DNA of 64,000 nt. Origin: Herpomyces periplanetae (Eukaryota > Ascomycota > Laboulbeniomycetes > Herpomycetales > Herpomycetaceae). This document shows, piece after piece, positions 11,246-22,040 of the stretch. The translations under genes and the position numbers were made by a program. A model generated the notes under the pieces. The model saw only the letters and a program-made list of their open reading frames with translations. It ran no database searches and had not been told where the DNA came from. Location: contig WMKJ01000016.1 in NCBI GenBank assembly GCA_009733715.1, forward strand, positions 1 to 64,000, read 5' to 3'. Numbering within the stretch: position 1 is the stretch's first letter; each line of letters opens with the position of its first letter.

Positions 11246-12538
11246 ATGGACTTGGTTAATGAGTATGTCTTTTCTCCACTTTCTATAAAATTCTCGGTCA
11301 TTTATACTTCCAGACAGCATTAACACATTTGACAAGCTGCGTATATTTACACACGCGTGCGCGGGTATACGCTAACAATATTAATTACTTTCTACGGTTG
11401 CCAGCTTAAATAACCGTTTACTCTTTGCTATTCCTAAAAAAGGTCGACTCGCTAAACCCGTACTTGATTTACTGGACGGTAGTGATTTCAAGTTTCACCG
11501 ATCTCAACGTTTAGACATCGCTTTAGTAGATGATTTGCCCGTAGCACTCGTTTTCGTTCCAGCATCAGAAATTCCCCGTTTGCTTATTCGTGGTCGCATT
11601 GATCTGGGTATCACGGGTCGTGATCAAATCGCTGAATATGCGTTCAAGTGTCCGAAGCGTCCCGGAGTAGAAGAACTGCTTGAGCTACCGTTCGGAGCGT
11701 GCAAATTACAAGTACAGGTTCCGCATAACGGTAGTATAACTGATCCGCGGCAGCTTATTGGTAAAACCGTTTGCACTAGCTTTGAAAATCTTACCAGAGC
11801 TTACTTTCATACGCTTGAATCCACTTCCGATAACACACTATCATCTAGTTGCGTTAAGCCGACACCACTTATCAAAGTTCCTTTAATTTCGCCTCTTTCG
11901 GGTGGAACGTGTTCATCATGTTCACTATTTACGGGCTTGAAAACTGATGTTGAGCGTTCGGGAGGTAGTGTTGAATCGTCAATTGCCTTGGGGGATGCTG
12001 ATGGAATTGTCGATCTGGTTGGTGAGCGCTTTTCCCATGTTATAGGTTTGTAATATACTTTACTAAAGATCTAGGATCAGAAAGCGGCGAAACTATGCGT
12101 GCCCACGGACTGATTGCTATATCAACGGTATTCGAAAGCAAGGCAGTCTTAATTAAGTCCAAGCGAACGGAATATGACGGACTAATTAATTTGATTCAAT
12201 CCCGTATTCGGGGTGTGATCAGTAAGTTTATCTTGATCTACCTTCCCTACCCCATTTGGTACGATAGTTGGCTGATTTTCATATTTGGCGCTGTACTAGC
12301 TGCTCAGAAGTATGTGCTCTGTACGTACAATATAGCTCGCAATTCTGTTGGTCAGGCTTGTAAGATTACTCCCGGAAAACGATCTGCTACTATTAACGCT
12401 CTGGAGGAAGATGGGTGGGTCGCTGTTAGTGCAATGGTAGAGCGGCGTTGTATTGCAAGCACCATGGATCAACTGGAAGCTATCGGAGCTGAGGATATTC
12501 TTGTACGCAAAATTGAAAATGCACGTACCCGCGACTAG
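11246..12538 (+). CDS. HIS1: ATP phosphoribosyltransferase, histidine step 1 (4 exons)
   Basis: The enzyme joins ATP and PRPP in the first step of histidine synthesis. Inferred exons are 11246-11262, 11405-12021, 12081-12221 and 12300-12538, giving 337 residues (yeast His1: 297). The 17-nt first exon encodes MDLVN plus a split Asp. Splicing at GTATGT, with GCTAAC before CCAG, restores a start matching yeast MDLVN, followed by RLLFAIPKKGRL. Intron 2 (GTGAGC...TCAG, 59 nt) restores DLVESGETMRAHGL, the conserved PRPP-binding stretch. Intron 3 (GTAAGT...CTAG, 78 nt, open in frame) restores GVITAQKYV. The C-terminal regulatory domain is ACT-like and ends in ILVRKIENARTRD. A ~30-residue Ser/Cys-rich insert precedes GGSVESSIALG. 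Feedback inhibition by histidine is expected from the family. Confidence 0.93.
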
Positions 12539-15500
12539 ATTGACATGTGCGTACGCTGGTTACTATAAAGTAGTAATGCAGCTCTTTTAGCGTGCCACAT
12601 GAAAGCATTTATGAGTATGAATTAATAAATGGTTAAGCCATTTTTCAAGAGTCTTTTACACAGTTTAATTAATGATTGATAGTGTATACTTGATTGAACC
12701 GAGTTAACATTTGAGACGTCGCAGGCTTTACTGACCACAGTTTAGCGGAATTGTATACTATGTTTATATTTATTGGGAATCAAGGCGAACAGCCGTTAAA
12801 TTGAATTTTCGTGGATGACGACATGAATGTATGTTGAAGTAAGGGATAGAGATTAGGAATATTCTTTAAAAGTCAAAGGATACGGGATGAAGAACGATTG
12901 GTGAGGTGGTGCTCGTGCTCGTAGGATTAACGAGTACACTCGATGTGTATAAAGTGCACATGAATTGTGTAACGGGTGAGGTAAATGTTTAAGAGCGTGC
13001 TCATTGGGTTAGAATGGAGTGGGGGAGGGGTCGAAAGTACTGTACTACATTACTCGCTTTCTTTGGACTCGACTGGGCGCTAACAAGCCCTTAGTTTCAT
13101 TGATGTGACTGTTCATAAACTATAATCAGAAGGAGAGGAAAAATAGGCTCGAGGAATAGATGGCTAAGGTTGTGAATCGTCCGGCTTGGTTAGCAGGCAT
13201 ATACATGTATGCAAAGCAAGTGTATACGTGCATAATTAGAGACGATGTACTAGTGCACGATGCTCTTATTTGACTAACTTAGCTCGTTGAATTAACGGGA
13301 TAAACGTCATCAGCCCTAGCAACTCGAAATATTGTGTAGACCAGCTCATTCCACAACATTAAGTTACATTCTATAGAAGGCTACTAGTATGTAGGGCTGG
13401 ACTTAGGGTAATTTTCTGGGTATGTACATTGTTCGTTGCTTAACCATGTCTATGACACAGGTATTCAAACAATTTAAGGTGCTTGTGAGAACACTTTAAC
13501 ACTCAAGATGGCGGCGTAGGGTGTTACAAGTATAAAATTTTACGTTTTATTAATATGACACGCAAGAGTATGTTAAGCGTTTGTCAGTGGTAATGGGGTG
13601 GGGGGAGATACAAGTCATGGATGGGTTATACTTTACACAGTTGTGTGGTGTGCATTTTACGGAACGTGTTAGTACAAGATGCCAATTTAACGATGCCTAT
13701 GAACATTGGTTGAGTGTACATGCTTGCCTACAGAGATGAACAAAGCATGTATAGGAAAGTTTTGTTCATTCTCTACAGTGGTAAGGGTAAGTTGTGCGAA
13801 CACAACAACGAGAAAATGATCGACGGTTTGGCAAGCTACAGTAATGGCGTATATCGACCGACGGATTAGACGAAATATGTAGTTAAATTTAACATTTAAT
13901 AATGAAACAGGGGACTCGCACATCCCACGGCAGTCATTAGTGACCGACTAAACCAGACCATATGATACATACGTGTACAGCAAATGGTGACGAATAAGCG
14001 TATACTTCTCACCAACGGTGGTAGTGCAGTGCCGTATTTAGCGTAATCGTCCTTGGATTAAATATGCCTAGCCTATCCGTTTCACGCTTAGCAGGAGAGA
14101 ACTAAGATTCGTTTGGCCGTGTGTATGCACGCGCGCGTGCATTTAAGCAAGCTCTTTTGTAGCACACACTTGATGGTACAAAGTTAGCGAGAACGTGGAC
14201 CTGTGTGTACTTACTTGCAAGTTGAACGTTGACAAGTATACTAAGAACAGTTCAACAGGATATGCAAGTGTACAGAAATCTACACAAGTTGCTTAAATTT
14301 CCCCAAAGTTAACCATCACCACAATCTGAACCGTTTTGCGATACATCCCGAATCATCGCAACATCACATGCCAAATCCCGATCCAGCACAAGATAAGACG
14401 AGACGAAATCTACTGGTTCGGAATAAAGTTAATGCACACCGATCTTGTTTGGGAAAATTAGGACAGACTTGGGGGTAGAATGATATAAAAGGTAATTATA
14501 AATAAAGGAAATCAAGGAGATACGTCGTAGACTTTGGCTCTTTTGTCGCATTTCCTATCACCCTCTTGCATCTTCAAAGTTTCATCTCCTTTCCCTTTCA
14601 CTTTACCCCCTCTCATCCCTTCTCCCCCCGCAAACCAGACAAGCCGATCCACTAACCAGCTCGTCCTCACCCAAGCACGTGAAAGTGTGGCCAAGCCAAT
14701 CCAACACTAGTACACTAAAGGTAGCAATTGCGTGGACCAGGCCTTCCTAATCCAAAACCAGACGAGATGAAAGCACGAGTCTCATCCCCTTTTCCTGTTT
14801 AGGAAAGAGAGCTAATTTAAGAATTCCGCGTAAAATTGGGTTAATTAGCTCCAGATTTCCTAATTCGGCAACTAAGTATTTGGTTCTCCTTGAAGGTTGG
14901 AAATGTTGCGGTGCCGGGGGCTTGAGCGCTGCGTGGAAGAGGGACGGACGGGCTCGTTTATGAATATATATTTGGTTTAAACGGGTAAAGTAAACGCGGG
15001 TCTTCATAGGTTAATGGAAAAAATACCATTTAAGAGTGTATATATGCAAGCTTTGTAGTGTAGCGCGCTGCCCCCATTCATCAACTTATACTAAATCCCT
15101 CTACCTATACACTGCTCAACTTACGCCATTCCTTGTGTAAGCGCAACTCTATACTCCCGTCCGCTTGCCCAATCGCCCATTCTATTCCTCTACTCCCTGG
15201 CCAGTTTCGCCTTAATTAACTAACGCCCCTTCCTGTCAATCCGCCCTCGGTAAATTATTCCTTCTACTACCGATTCAAGCGTGTATGAAAGCAATCGTGA
15301 GAGCAGGAAATTTTACTTCAAGTTAGCCTATCCATTTTTGGGGGTTTTACGCTCGTTTTACTTCTTCATATATATACATTCTCATTCACATTCGTTATTT
15401 CTCTCACATACGCTAACTAGCCGTTATCAGCTTCTTCTTCTTCTCCCCCCCAAAATACATTCTGGCCTTCACAGTCTATCCTACCCTTTGTACACCCTTG

Positions 15501-16270
15501 GGCTTTCATTGCCGCTCGTTATCTACTTGGGCTAATTCATCATCGGTATATCAGCAACAGTTACTCTGAATGTTCATCGTTTATCAGAAATATCCAAACG
15601 ACAGCGTTACCGCTCACACTCACTCTCGACTACTCACTTAATTGCGTGTAAAGTGCACCCACTATACGCACATCGCGCCCACGCGCATGTGTGTAAATGC
15701 ATTTATGTGTGTGTGTATATGCCTGCGCCCACTCTATCTTGACGCTAACGCAGAAGATCAATCTAATCGACTACTGCTAAGGCTACTCGTCTGCCCGTCA
15801 GTCGACCTTTTTTTAAAGGATTCAAGTTCCCAACTCACGTATGCGCGCTCCCACACTTCTACATTTGCATCTGTGCACGCCGTGTGAGCGTGCCTTTTTA
15901 ACCCATCTCCGCACCCATTTATTCAACCTGTGTACACGCTGTCCTTCATATCCTTAACTGCTCCATTCTCCTCATTATCATTTTTTACCCATTTCTCTTA
16001 ACATACACTAATTCGTTGCCTTCCATATATACACTCACATTCCTCCGCTCCATCAATCCCTTTGGCGCGCCTCTCTACAGCATACCTGCCCAGCGTGTGT
16101 TATGTATCATATACGCCCTCTTAACTTGGACCATATCCCTCTAAACCGATAAACTTTACCCTGCCGCTTCCGCGAATAAAACTCCATCCCTACGTCTTCC
16201 CTATTATCATTTCTCCCATCTCCGTCGCCGTTTTAACAACGGTGCGGCTGCCGTTTCCTTTAATTCAAGA
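12539..16270. other. Long non-coding region between HIS1 and OPY2
   Basis: In 3.7 kb I find no frame with family motifs and no convincing splice chain. The first part is purine-mixed and the last ~1.3 kb before OPY2 is pyrimidine-rich, as expected for a fungal promoter and long leader. It contains an 18-bp perfect palindrome (14125-14142). A tRNA or conserved ncRNA was not recognised. Confidence 0.55.
14125..14142. repeat. 18-bp perfect palindrome ATGCACGCGCGCGTGCAT
   Basis: The sequence equals its own reverse complement over 18 bp and holds an alternating CG core. It lies in a gene-free region about 2.1 kb upstream of OPY2. It could be a dimeric factor site or an extrusion-prone, Z-DNA-prone spot; the sequence does not tell which. 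Confidence 0.8.
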
Positions 16271-18071
16271 ATGGAATTGTCCATACGCAACCGTAAGTTT
16301 CTCCCTTTCAAACTTTTTAATATACTTTACACACTTCCCTCGGCCGGTACCCTCTTATGCTAACCTTACTCATTCCCAAGAACTTGATAACCACATTCGT
16401 CGCTTATTCGGTCGCTGTGTTGTATGCCCCGATATACCCCAGGACCTTTCTTGTCCCCCGTGTAAGACGGGCGAGGTGTGCACCCAAAAGCCGCCCACAT
16501 GTTACAATTGTGTTACGCTTGTGTGCTTGCCTCTATCACAATCCCTTACCCTGAGCAGCAATAATCAAGAATCACCTACGCTACCCGTTTTACACGTTCC
16601 CTCTGTCATTGGTGGTGTTGTAGGTGGAATCTGTGGTATCAGTTTAATACTTCTTCTTGTGTGGAAACTTCGTCGCCGGAAATCCCGATTACCATCTCAA
16701 CACCAATCTGGTCGTCGCAATTTACCTAAATCCTCTCAAATTGTCTCTACCGCGCTCACAAACTCTCGCGGTGGCAATAATCTTGAGAAACAACAACTTT
16801 CCGGCACCGTCTTAAACACTTCTGCAATTACAAATTCCCGTTCCACTCTACGGAATGGCACTACATCAAACGTTTTCTCGCACTACGATGACGGTATACG
16901 TGGTTCAACTCATACGGTAGAATCACTTGCTTCAACTGCGTTAACTCGAGCTTCAAATGTTATTCAAATAGCTTACTTTCCCGGTGTAAGCAATCGTACC
17001 GGCTCAACCAATGCCAGAATCAGTGGCAGCGGCAGCGCCGCCGCCCCCAGTAACTGTGGTACACCAACACCTGGCGATACACTCTCTCCGCTAGCGTCAC
17101 CCTCATTTCCCGCCAGTGCAAACGTCAACAACCCATCCGATTCTCCTCCGTGTGATTTACACTTTTTACCCGGTGAAATTCGTGATTCAAGTTACTCCGG
17201 CTTGTCTACAGATTCTTGGGACGTTTGTGGCGCTAATGTAACAGTAGGAAGTGTAGCAACGGCAAATAGTCGACGGGGTAGCCTGGCGCGCAATACACGC
17301 GGCCGAATGATTAGCGTATCATCAACCGCTTACGCTTCAACGGTCCGCAGTAAAATTCACACGGGAAACGGTCAAAGTTATTCAACCTCAAGTTTATCGG
17401 CTACCTGGTCACCACCTGTTGGCTATTCAGATATCCAATCCACGCACATTTTGCCACCCCGTTTACAAGTTCATCCTGTTAACGCTCATCACGATAGCTT
17501 GCACATTGGCAATGTAGTTGCTCGCTTAGGCCGATTTGATGATCCTATTATTAACAGTCCCGCGTCAGTTAAAACTATTGCATCGTACGGTCGACCTATA
17601 TCATTAACTATTAAACGACGGGGTAAAAAGCCCGGCCATGATTCTACCCTTAAGCTTGAAGGAGAATCTAACCGTCGTATTACGTTGCCTGATAAACCCG
17701 CTTCCACAACTACATCTTCCGTCGCCCTAACTGTTAATCCTTCGCCATCCTCGCCTCCTACACCATCAACAAATCATAATATTCTCGTTCATTATCCCGA
17801 TTTACAATCTTCCTTTCCCAGCGCCATTAGAACTACTGAACATTGCTCTGACAATGTTGACGCTGGAACAAGTGTAGCAGAGCCTGCATCATCTTCTCCG
17901 TCCCTTCAAGCTAAATTTCCGTTTGTTAAACCCGTTGAATCAGCCGCTGGTTCGCCTGATTCTTCATCAACTGAGCGTGCCACTGCCCCTTCACAACACC
18001 ATGTTAGCACGGCGGATGCTAATGCTGATACTTATGAGAGTCCGTTTGGCGATGAACACTGCGTAGAGTGA
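16271..18071 (+). CDS. OPY2: Opy2-type plasma-membrane anchor of the HOG pathway (2 exons)
   Basis: Inferred exons 16271-16292 and 16381-18071 give 570 residues. The 22-nt first exon encodes MELSIRN. The intron has GTAAGT, GCTAAC and CCCAAG. The open frame runs further upstream but without an ATG, which supports the short exon. The extracellular N-terminus carries eight cysteines in the spacing CxxC...CxxC...C...CxxC...C (about residues 20-55), the signature of Opy2. One transmembrane helix follows (VIGGVVGGICGISLILLLVW, about 82-102), then a basic stop-transfer RRRKSR and a ~460-residue Ser/Thr/Pro-rich cytoplasmic tail. There is no signal peptide, as in yeast Opy2. In yeast Opy2 recruits Ste50-Ste11 to Sho1/Msb2 in osmotic signalling. 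The tail shows little else recognisable. Its first-exon assignment is an inference from splice signals. Confidence 0.8.
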
Positions 18072-18490
18072 CTTTAAACGTTTCTTGGAAAGCTTGCCTT
18101 ATTGCTGTTGCTTGTTTTTTTGTTGTTTGCTTAATTGTGCACTATGCTTGTTAAAAGGGACCGTACGTACTAGCGTAGTTAAGATGGAGAGAGAGAGAGA
18201 GAGGGAGTGTGTGTATGTGTGTCAGTGTTCGATCAACTCAAGGTTAAAATTACCCTTGGTTGGCCCTCATTTTGTCTTCTTGTACCATTCATGTGTAAAA
18301 CAAACGCTGGTTGTCGCTACTGATCTACGACAAGTCTGAAAACAAACACTTTTTCCTTACTTAACGACTGCATTACTACTTACACCCTCATCCTTCCTCC
18401 GATACGAATATTTTACACATCCACACTTTACCCCATCGCAACGCAGTTTATACTCACTGGGTTAGGACGTAATGTCAACGGCGGCCAAAA
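18072..18490. other. Convergent intergenic region OPY2/PDX2
   Basis: This 419-bp stretch holds the 3' ends of both genes. A GA repeat and a GT-rich tract lie within the probable OPY2 3' UTR. Confidence 0.6.
18187..18222 (+). repeat. (GA)8 followed by GT-rich tract
   Basis: Eight GA units are followed by GGGAGTGTGTGTATGTGTGT. This is a compound microsatellite about 115 bp downstream of the OPY2 stop. Confidence 0.9.
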
Positions 18491-19344
18491 TCATGGATAA
18501 AGAGTGGGCCGGACCCGATTTAGTACACGACGTAACCACCATTCGTGGATACGAGTGTCCGATGTAAGTTCAGGATGAAAGCATGTAGCAAAAACGTTGT
18601 CCTGCAGCACAGCTACTGGAAATGCTGAGCGTACCAAACCATCACTATCGTGACCCGTATGATTTAAGGTTTCTGCCGGTACACTGGCCAGTACACTAAC
18701 TGGACCTTTGCCTTGTGTTACCGGCAATGATAAACGTGTTATGGCGGGTGCTCGGATAAATATCCCACGAAAATTTTCCAATACTTCATCTGCATCCTGC
18801 CCGTTTAAACCGGGTAAACGTATGTCAAGGGCTTGTGTAAAACTTTGTGCTTGTCGTCCGAAAAAGTTTCGACATACTACCACGTCTAGCGCACTCAAAA
18901 ACGAAGGTTCATTTGGTTGTTCAATAAATTTGGCCAATATTATTAGACCTGCGCACGTTCCAAAAACTAGACGACCATCACTGTATATCATCAATTATAA
19001 TACGTTAGTTAAAGTATAAAGATTAATCTTGATATATTTAACGATTGATAAACTTGAATTAGGCTCTGGTAAACTCACCCAATAAATTTGTTTAATGCTG
19101 CAAGTATACACGGATCACTACCTGCACCAAGTCGTATTGCTGAACTTTCACCACCTGGAATAATTAGTCCATCACATCGTTCAAGTTCAACCGCACTTCG
19201 AACGGTAACTATTTGGTAATGAAACAACTCGTCATATTCCCTTGATATAATTTGACAAGCTTTGCGCAAATGCTGAACATGTTCAGTGAACGCTCCCTGT
19301 AATGCCAATACACCTACTTTCAGTGTAAACGATTTGGAAGACAT
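18491..19344 (-). CDS. PDX2: Pyridoxal 5'-phosphate synthase glutaminase subunit (2 exons)
   Basis: The protein hydrolyses glutamine and feeds ammonia to the PDX1/SNZ synthase for vitamin B6 synthesis. It is called SNO in yeast. Exon 1 is 19079-19344 and exon 2 is 18491-18980 on the minus strand. The 98-nt intron has GTGAGT, ACTAAC and ACAG. Joining gives 251 residues and the continuous stretch LNKFIGDGRLVFGTCAGLI. The class I glutaminase triad is visible: the nucleophile Cys in GTCAG and His-Glu in FHPELT. The oxyanion-region PGGES motif is present in exon 1. The ATG is followed by SSKSFTLKVGVLALQGAF, the usual N-terminal strand. It is divergent from AFG2 with 295 bp between start codons. 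The PDX1 partner is not in the window. Confidence 0.92.
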
Positions 19345-19639
19345 TTCGCACCGATACCAACCGCTGATAATAATTCGTTAATTCATTAACCACAAGATAT
19401 TGTCCTCATCACAAACTTTAAACTACCAGAAGCGTTATCTAAGCTCGCGGCAGATAACATTGGATCTCGATTTTGTATTGGTAAACGAATTTCACGACAC
19501 ACTGCTCATACTATACGAACACACGCACACTTTTCACTTGCTCATTTCTCACTTGTGATCTTTTGCTTAACTCGTGGGCACACTTTTCACAAGAATTCAA
19601 CAATTTTCTTCTCCACGTAAAGACAGTTAAACCTAGTCG

Positions 19640-21997
19640 ATGAAGCAGTTACACGACGAAACGGTCACTACGAACAAAGCTTCGCATGGGTTCGTTATTC
19701 GACCATTAACCACTGCTCAAACTGCTACATTAGAAGCATTATCATCCGCAGGACAACCAGCACTAAATAGTCTATTTCGAGTTTATCTTGTCACACACGA
19801 TCTTGTAAATCTCGGCCTTAAACCAGGCGACTTCTGTCGTCTTACCGTTATACCGGAATCTGATTCCAATAAGCAATCTGATCCTCTTATCACCAATAGA
19901 TCAGTTTATACCGGAAATCATTGCTTTGCCGTAGCATTTCGTACAGCACCAACTGATAATGCTCTTGCTCGTGGGCATATTCGTCTATCTGATCATTTGC
20001 GTCAAATCTACAAATTCCGCTTGTCCGATCGTGTCCTTGTAGAATCTTTAAGCGAAACCTGGAGTGAAACTATTCCCATTGCTACACACGTTTACGTGAA
20101 GCATACTTCCCTCCCTGGTGAAGATATCTCCGGTTTGGTTTACTGTGCACTGCAAAATTTCGAACTTATCACCACCCATACCACCTTCAAAGTTATTCCT
20201 AAAAATCCAACAAACTCCGAAGCAAGGTTAACATGTTTTATCAAACATATTTCCATCAACAGGGATATACCAACCGATACACCCATCGTAGCAACGCCTC
20301 ATTCTACTCTCAAAGTTCACGCTACTCATGATGATGAGGATGAATCATTTCAAAGCTCTCCTCTTACATTTCCAAATGTCGGAGGACTTGACAAACAAAT
20401 CAGTTTAATCCAACGTTATCTACAACAATTCCAGCCCTTTAAGAACCGTCGTCTCAAGACCCTGTTAATTACGGGCGCTGAAGGTACTGGTAAATCACTT
20501 CTCATACGAAACATCGTTGCCTGGTCCCATTGGAAGAAGGTTATCCGGTTAGAAAATCTTTGTGAATCTTCAAGATCAATTACTAAACTTAACACCTTCT
20601 TTTCCGATGCTATACAGCATCAACCAGCTCTGCTAATCATTGAAAATTGCGATCTTATTTTCACTTGCAATTCATCCCATTCAAGTTCCCTTGACGCAAA
20701 CAGTCTCATTTCAAAATTGTCTACTCTCCTCGATGATGCTCTTTCTGAATCTCTCACGTTAATTGCTACAGCGGTCTCTGCAAATCGTATCAACGCTCTT
20801 CTCCGTAGAAGATTTGCCCGTGAAGTTGAACTTCCTATTCCCGATGAAAATATCCGTCGTTCTATTCTTAACATTTTAATCCAAGATATGTGTGACTGTG
20901 AAACTCCCTTGGCTATACCCAATCATCTCATTGATTGGGTTGCCGCTCACACACATGGCTACGTTGGAAGTGACCTAGAGTTTCTTGTAGACGAAGCTTT
21001 TCAAATCTCAAATGATGTTATTCCCGTACCCCAGACAATTTCAACACTTAACTACCCTAGTCAACATGATTTTCAATCTGCTTTGCTCAAAGTCCGACCT
21101 TCTGCCCTGAAAGCATTATTCATAGAAACGCCTAAAATTACCTGGTCTGACATTGGTGGTTATGAGGATGTGAAGCAACTTCTTTACGATGCTACCTCCC
21201 GCACAACTCAATTCCCACATCTTCTACAGTCATTTACCGTTACTCCAATTAAGGGCATACTATTGTACGGTCCGCCCGGTTGCTCCAAAACAATGACAGC
21301 TCAAGCTGCTGCAACCGAGTCCGGTTTTAATTTCTTAGCCGTCAAAGGTCCCGAATTAACCAGTATGTGGTTGGGTGAAACTGAACGTGCAATCCGTGAA
21401 GTGTTTAGTAAAGCTAGAGCTGCTCAACCAAGTATCCTCTTTTTCGATGAAATTGACGCCATTGCGGGTACTCGAAAGTCCGCTAAAACACCCTCTTCTT
21501 CTACAGCTGCTTCGACAAACGTTGTATCAACCTTGCTAAACGAAATGGATGGTATTGAACCGTTGAATGGTGTCCTAGTCCTCGCCGCTACTAATCGTCC
21601 CGATTCCTTGGATGAAGCTCTTCTTCGACCCGGCCGCTTTTCCAGTCTTGTATTTGTCGATCTACCAGGTTTTGAAGCTCGCTGTCAAATTTTGTCAAAA
21701 CGTTTAGCCCCCGCACCTCTTCATTGCACTATAGATATTCCAACCTTAGCCAAAAAAACTCACGGTTATTCAGGCGCTGAAATCGTGAATATAGCCAATG
21801 TCGCCTGTAATCTTGCTGCTACTGCTGCTATTAAATCCCTCGGCCATGCATACAATGATAAGCCAAACACTACAGCAACCAATTTCATTTTAACGCAACA
21901 CTTTGATCAGGCCATCTATGAAAATCCTCGTTCCATATCTGCAGAGTCCATCTCATGGTATAAGACATGGCGTGAGTCGCGATCCTCGCCCAACTAA
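19640..21997 (+). CDS. AFG2: AAA-ATPase Afg2/Drg1 family (60S ribosome maturation)
   Basis: An uninterrupted frame of 785 residues (yeast Afg2: 780) holds an N-domain followed by two AAA modules. D2 is typical: WSDIGGYEDV near 502, Walker A GPPGCSKT near 541, Walker B ILFFDEID near 599, sensor AATNRPDSLD, and arginine finger LLRPGRF near 660. GPPGCSKT, with Cys-Ser in place of the usual Thr-Gly, is the signature separating Afg2/SPATA5 from Cdc48 and the peroxins. D1 has Walker A GAEGTGKS near 277 but its Walker B reads LLIIENCD, so the Asp-Glu pair is missing. In yeast Afg2 releases Rlp24 from cytoplasmic pre-60S particles. The stop is only 43 bp from the CEF1 stop on the other strand. Confidence 0.88.
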   Translation: MKQLHDETVTTNKASHGFVIRPLTTAQTATLEALSSAGQPALNSLFRVYLVTHDLVNLGLKPGDFCRLTVIPESDSNKQSDPLITNRSVYTGNHCFAVAFRTAPTDNALARGHIRLSDHLRQIYKFRLSDRVLVESLSETWSETIPIATHVYVKHTSLPGEDISGLVYCALQNFELITTHTTFKVIPKNPTNSEARLTCFIKHISINRDIPTDTPIVATPHSTLKVHATHDDEDESFQSSPLTFPNVGGLDKQISLIQRYLQQFQPFKNRRLKTLLITGAEGTGKSLLIRNIVAWSHWKKVIRLENLCESSRSITKLNTFFSDAIQHQPALLIIENCDLIFTCNSSHSSSLDANSLISKLSTLLDDALSESLTLIATAVSANRINALLRRRFAREVELPIPDENIRRSILNILIQDMCDCETPLAIPNHLIDWVAAHTHGYVGSDLEFLVDEAFQISNDVIPVPQTISTLNYPSQHDFQSALLKVRPSALKALFIETPKITWSDIGGYEDVKQLLYDATSRTTQFPHLLQSFTVTPIKGILLYGPPGCSKTMTAQAAATESGFNFLAVKGPELTSMWLGETERAIREVFSKARAAQPSILFFDEIDAIAGTRKSAKTPSSSTAASTNVVSTLLNEMDGIEPLNGVLVLAATNRPDSLDEALLRPGRFSSLVFVDLPGFEARCQILSKRLAPAPLHCTIDIPTLAKKTHGYSGAEIVNIANVACNLAATAAIKSLGHAYNDKPNTTATNFILTQHFDQAIYENPRSISAESISWYKTWRESRSSPN

Positions 21998-22040
21998 GAA
22001 TAAATTTTCTTAATACACTTTATTTAAAAGATATAAGTAT

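Noticed and set aside
13500-13520. AAGATGGCGGC resembling an animal YY1 site
   Set aside because: YY1 does not occur in fungi; chance match.
16242-16270. GTG as the OPY2 start in a longer frame
   Set aside because: Nuclear fungal genes rarely use GTG, and a clear ATG exon plus consensus intron explains the locus better.
19640-21997. Pex1, Pex6 or Cdc48 as identity for the double-AAA protein
   Set aside because: The D2 Walker A GPPGCSKT is the Afg2/SPATA5 signature; Cdc48 and the peroxins have GPPGTGKT-type loops, and both would be longer or have different N-domains.
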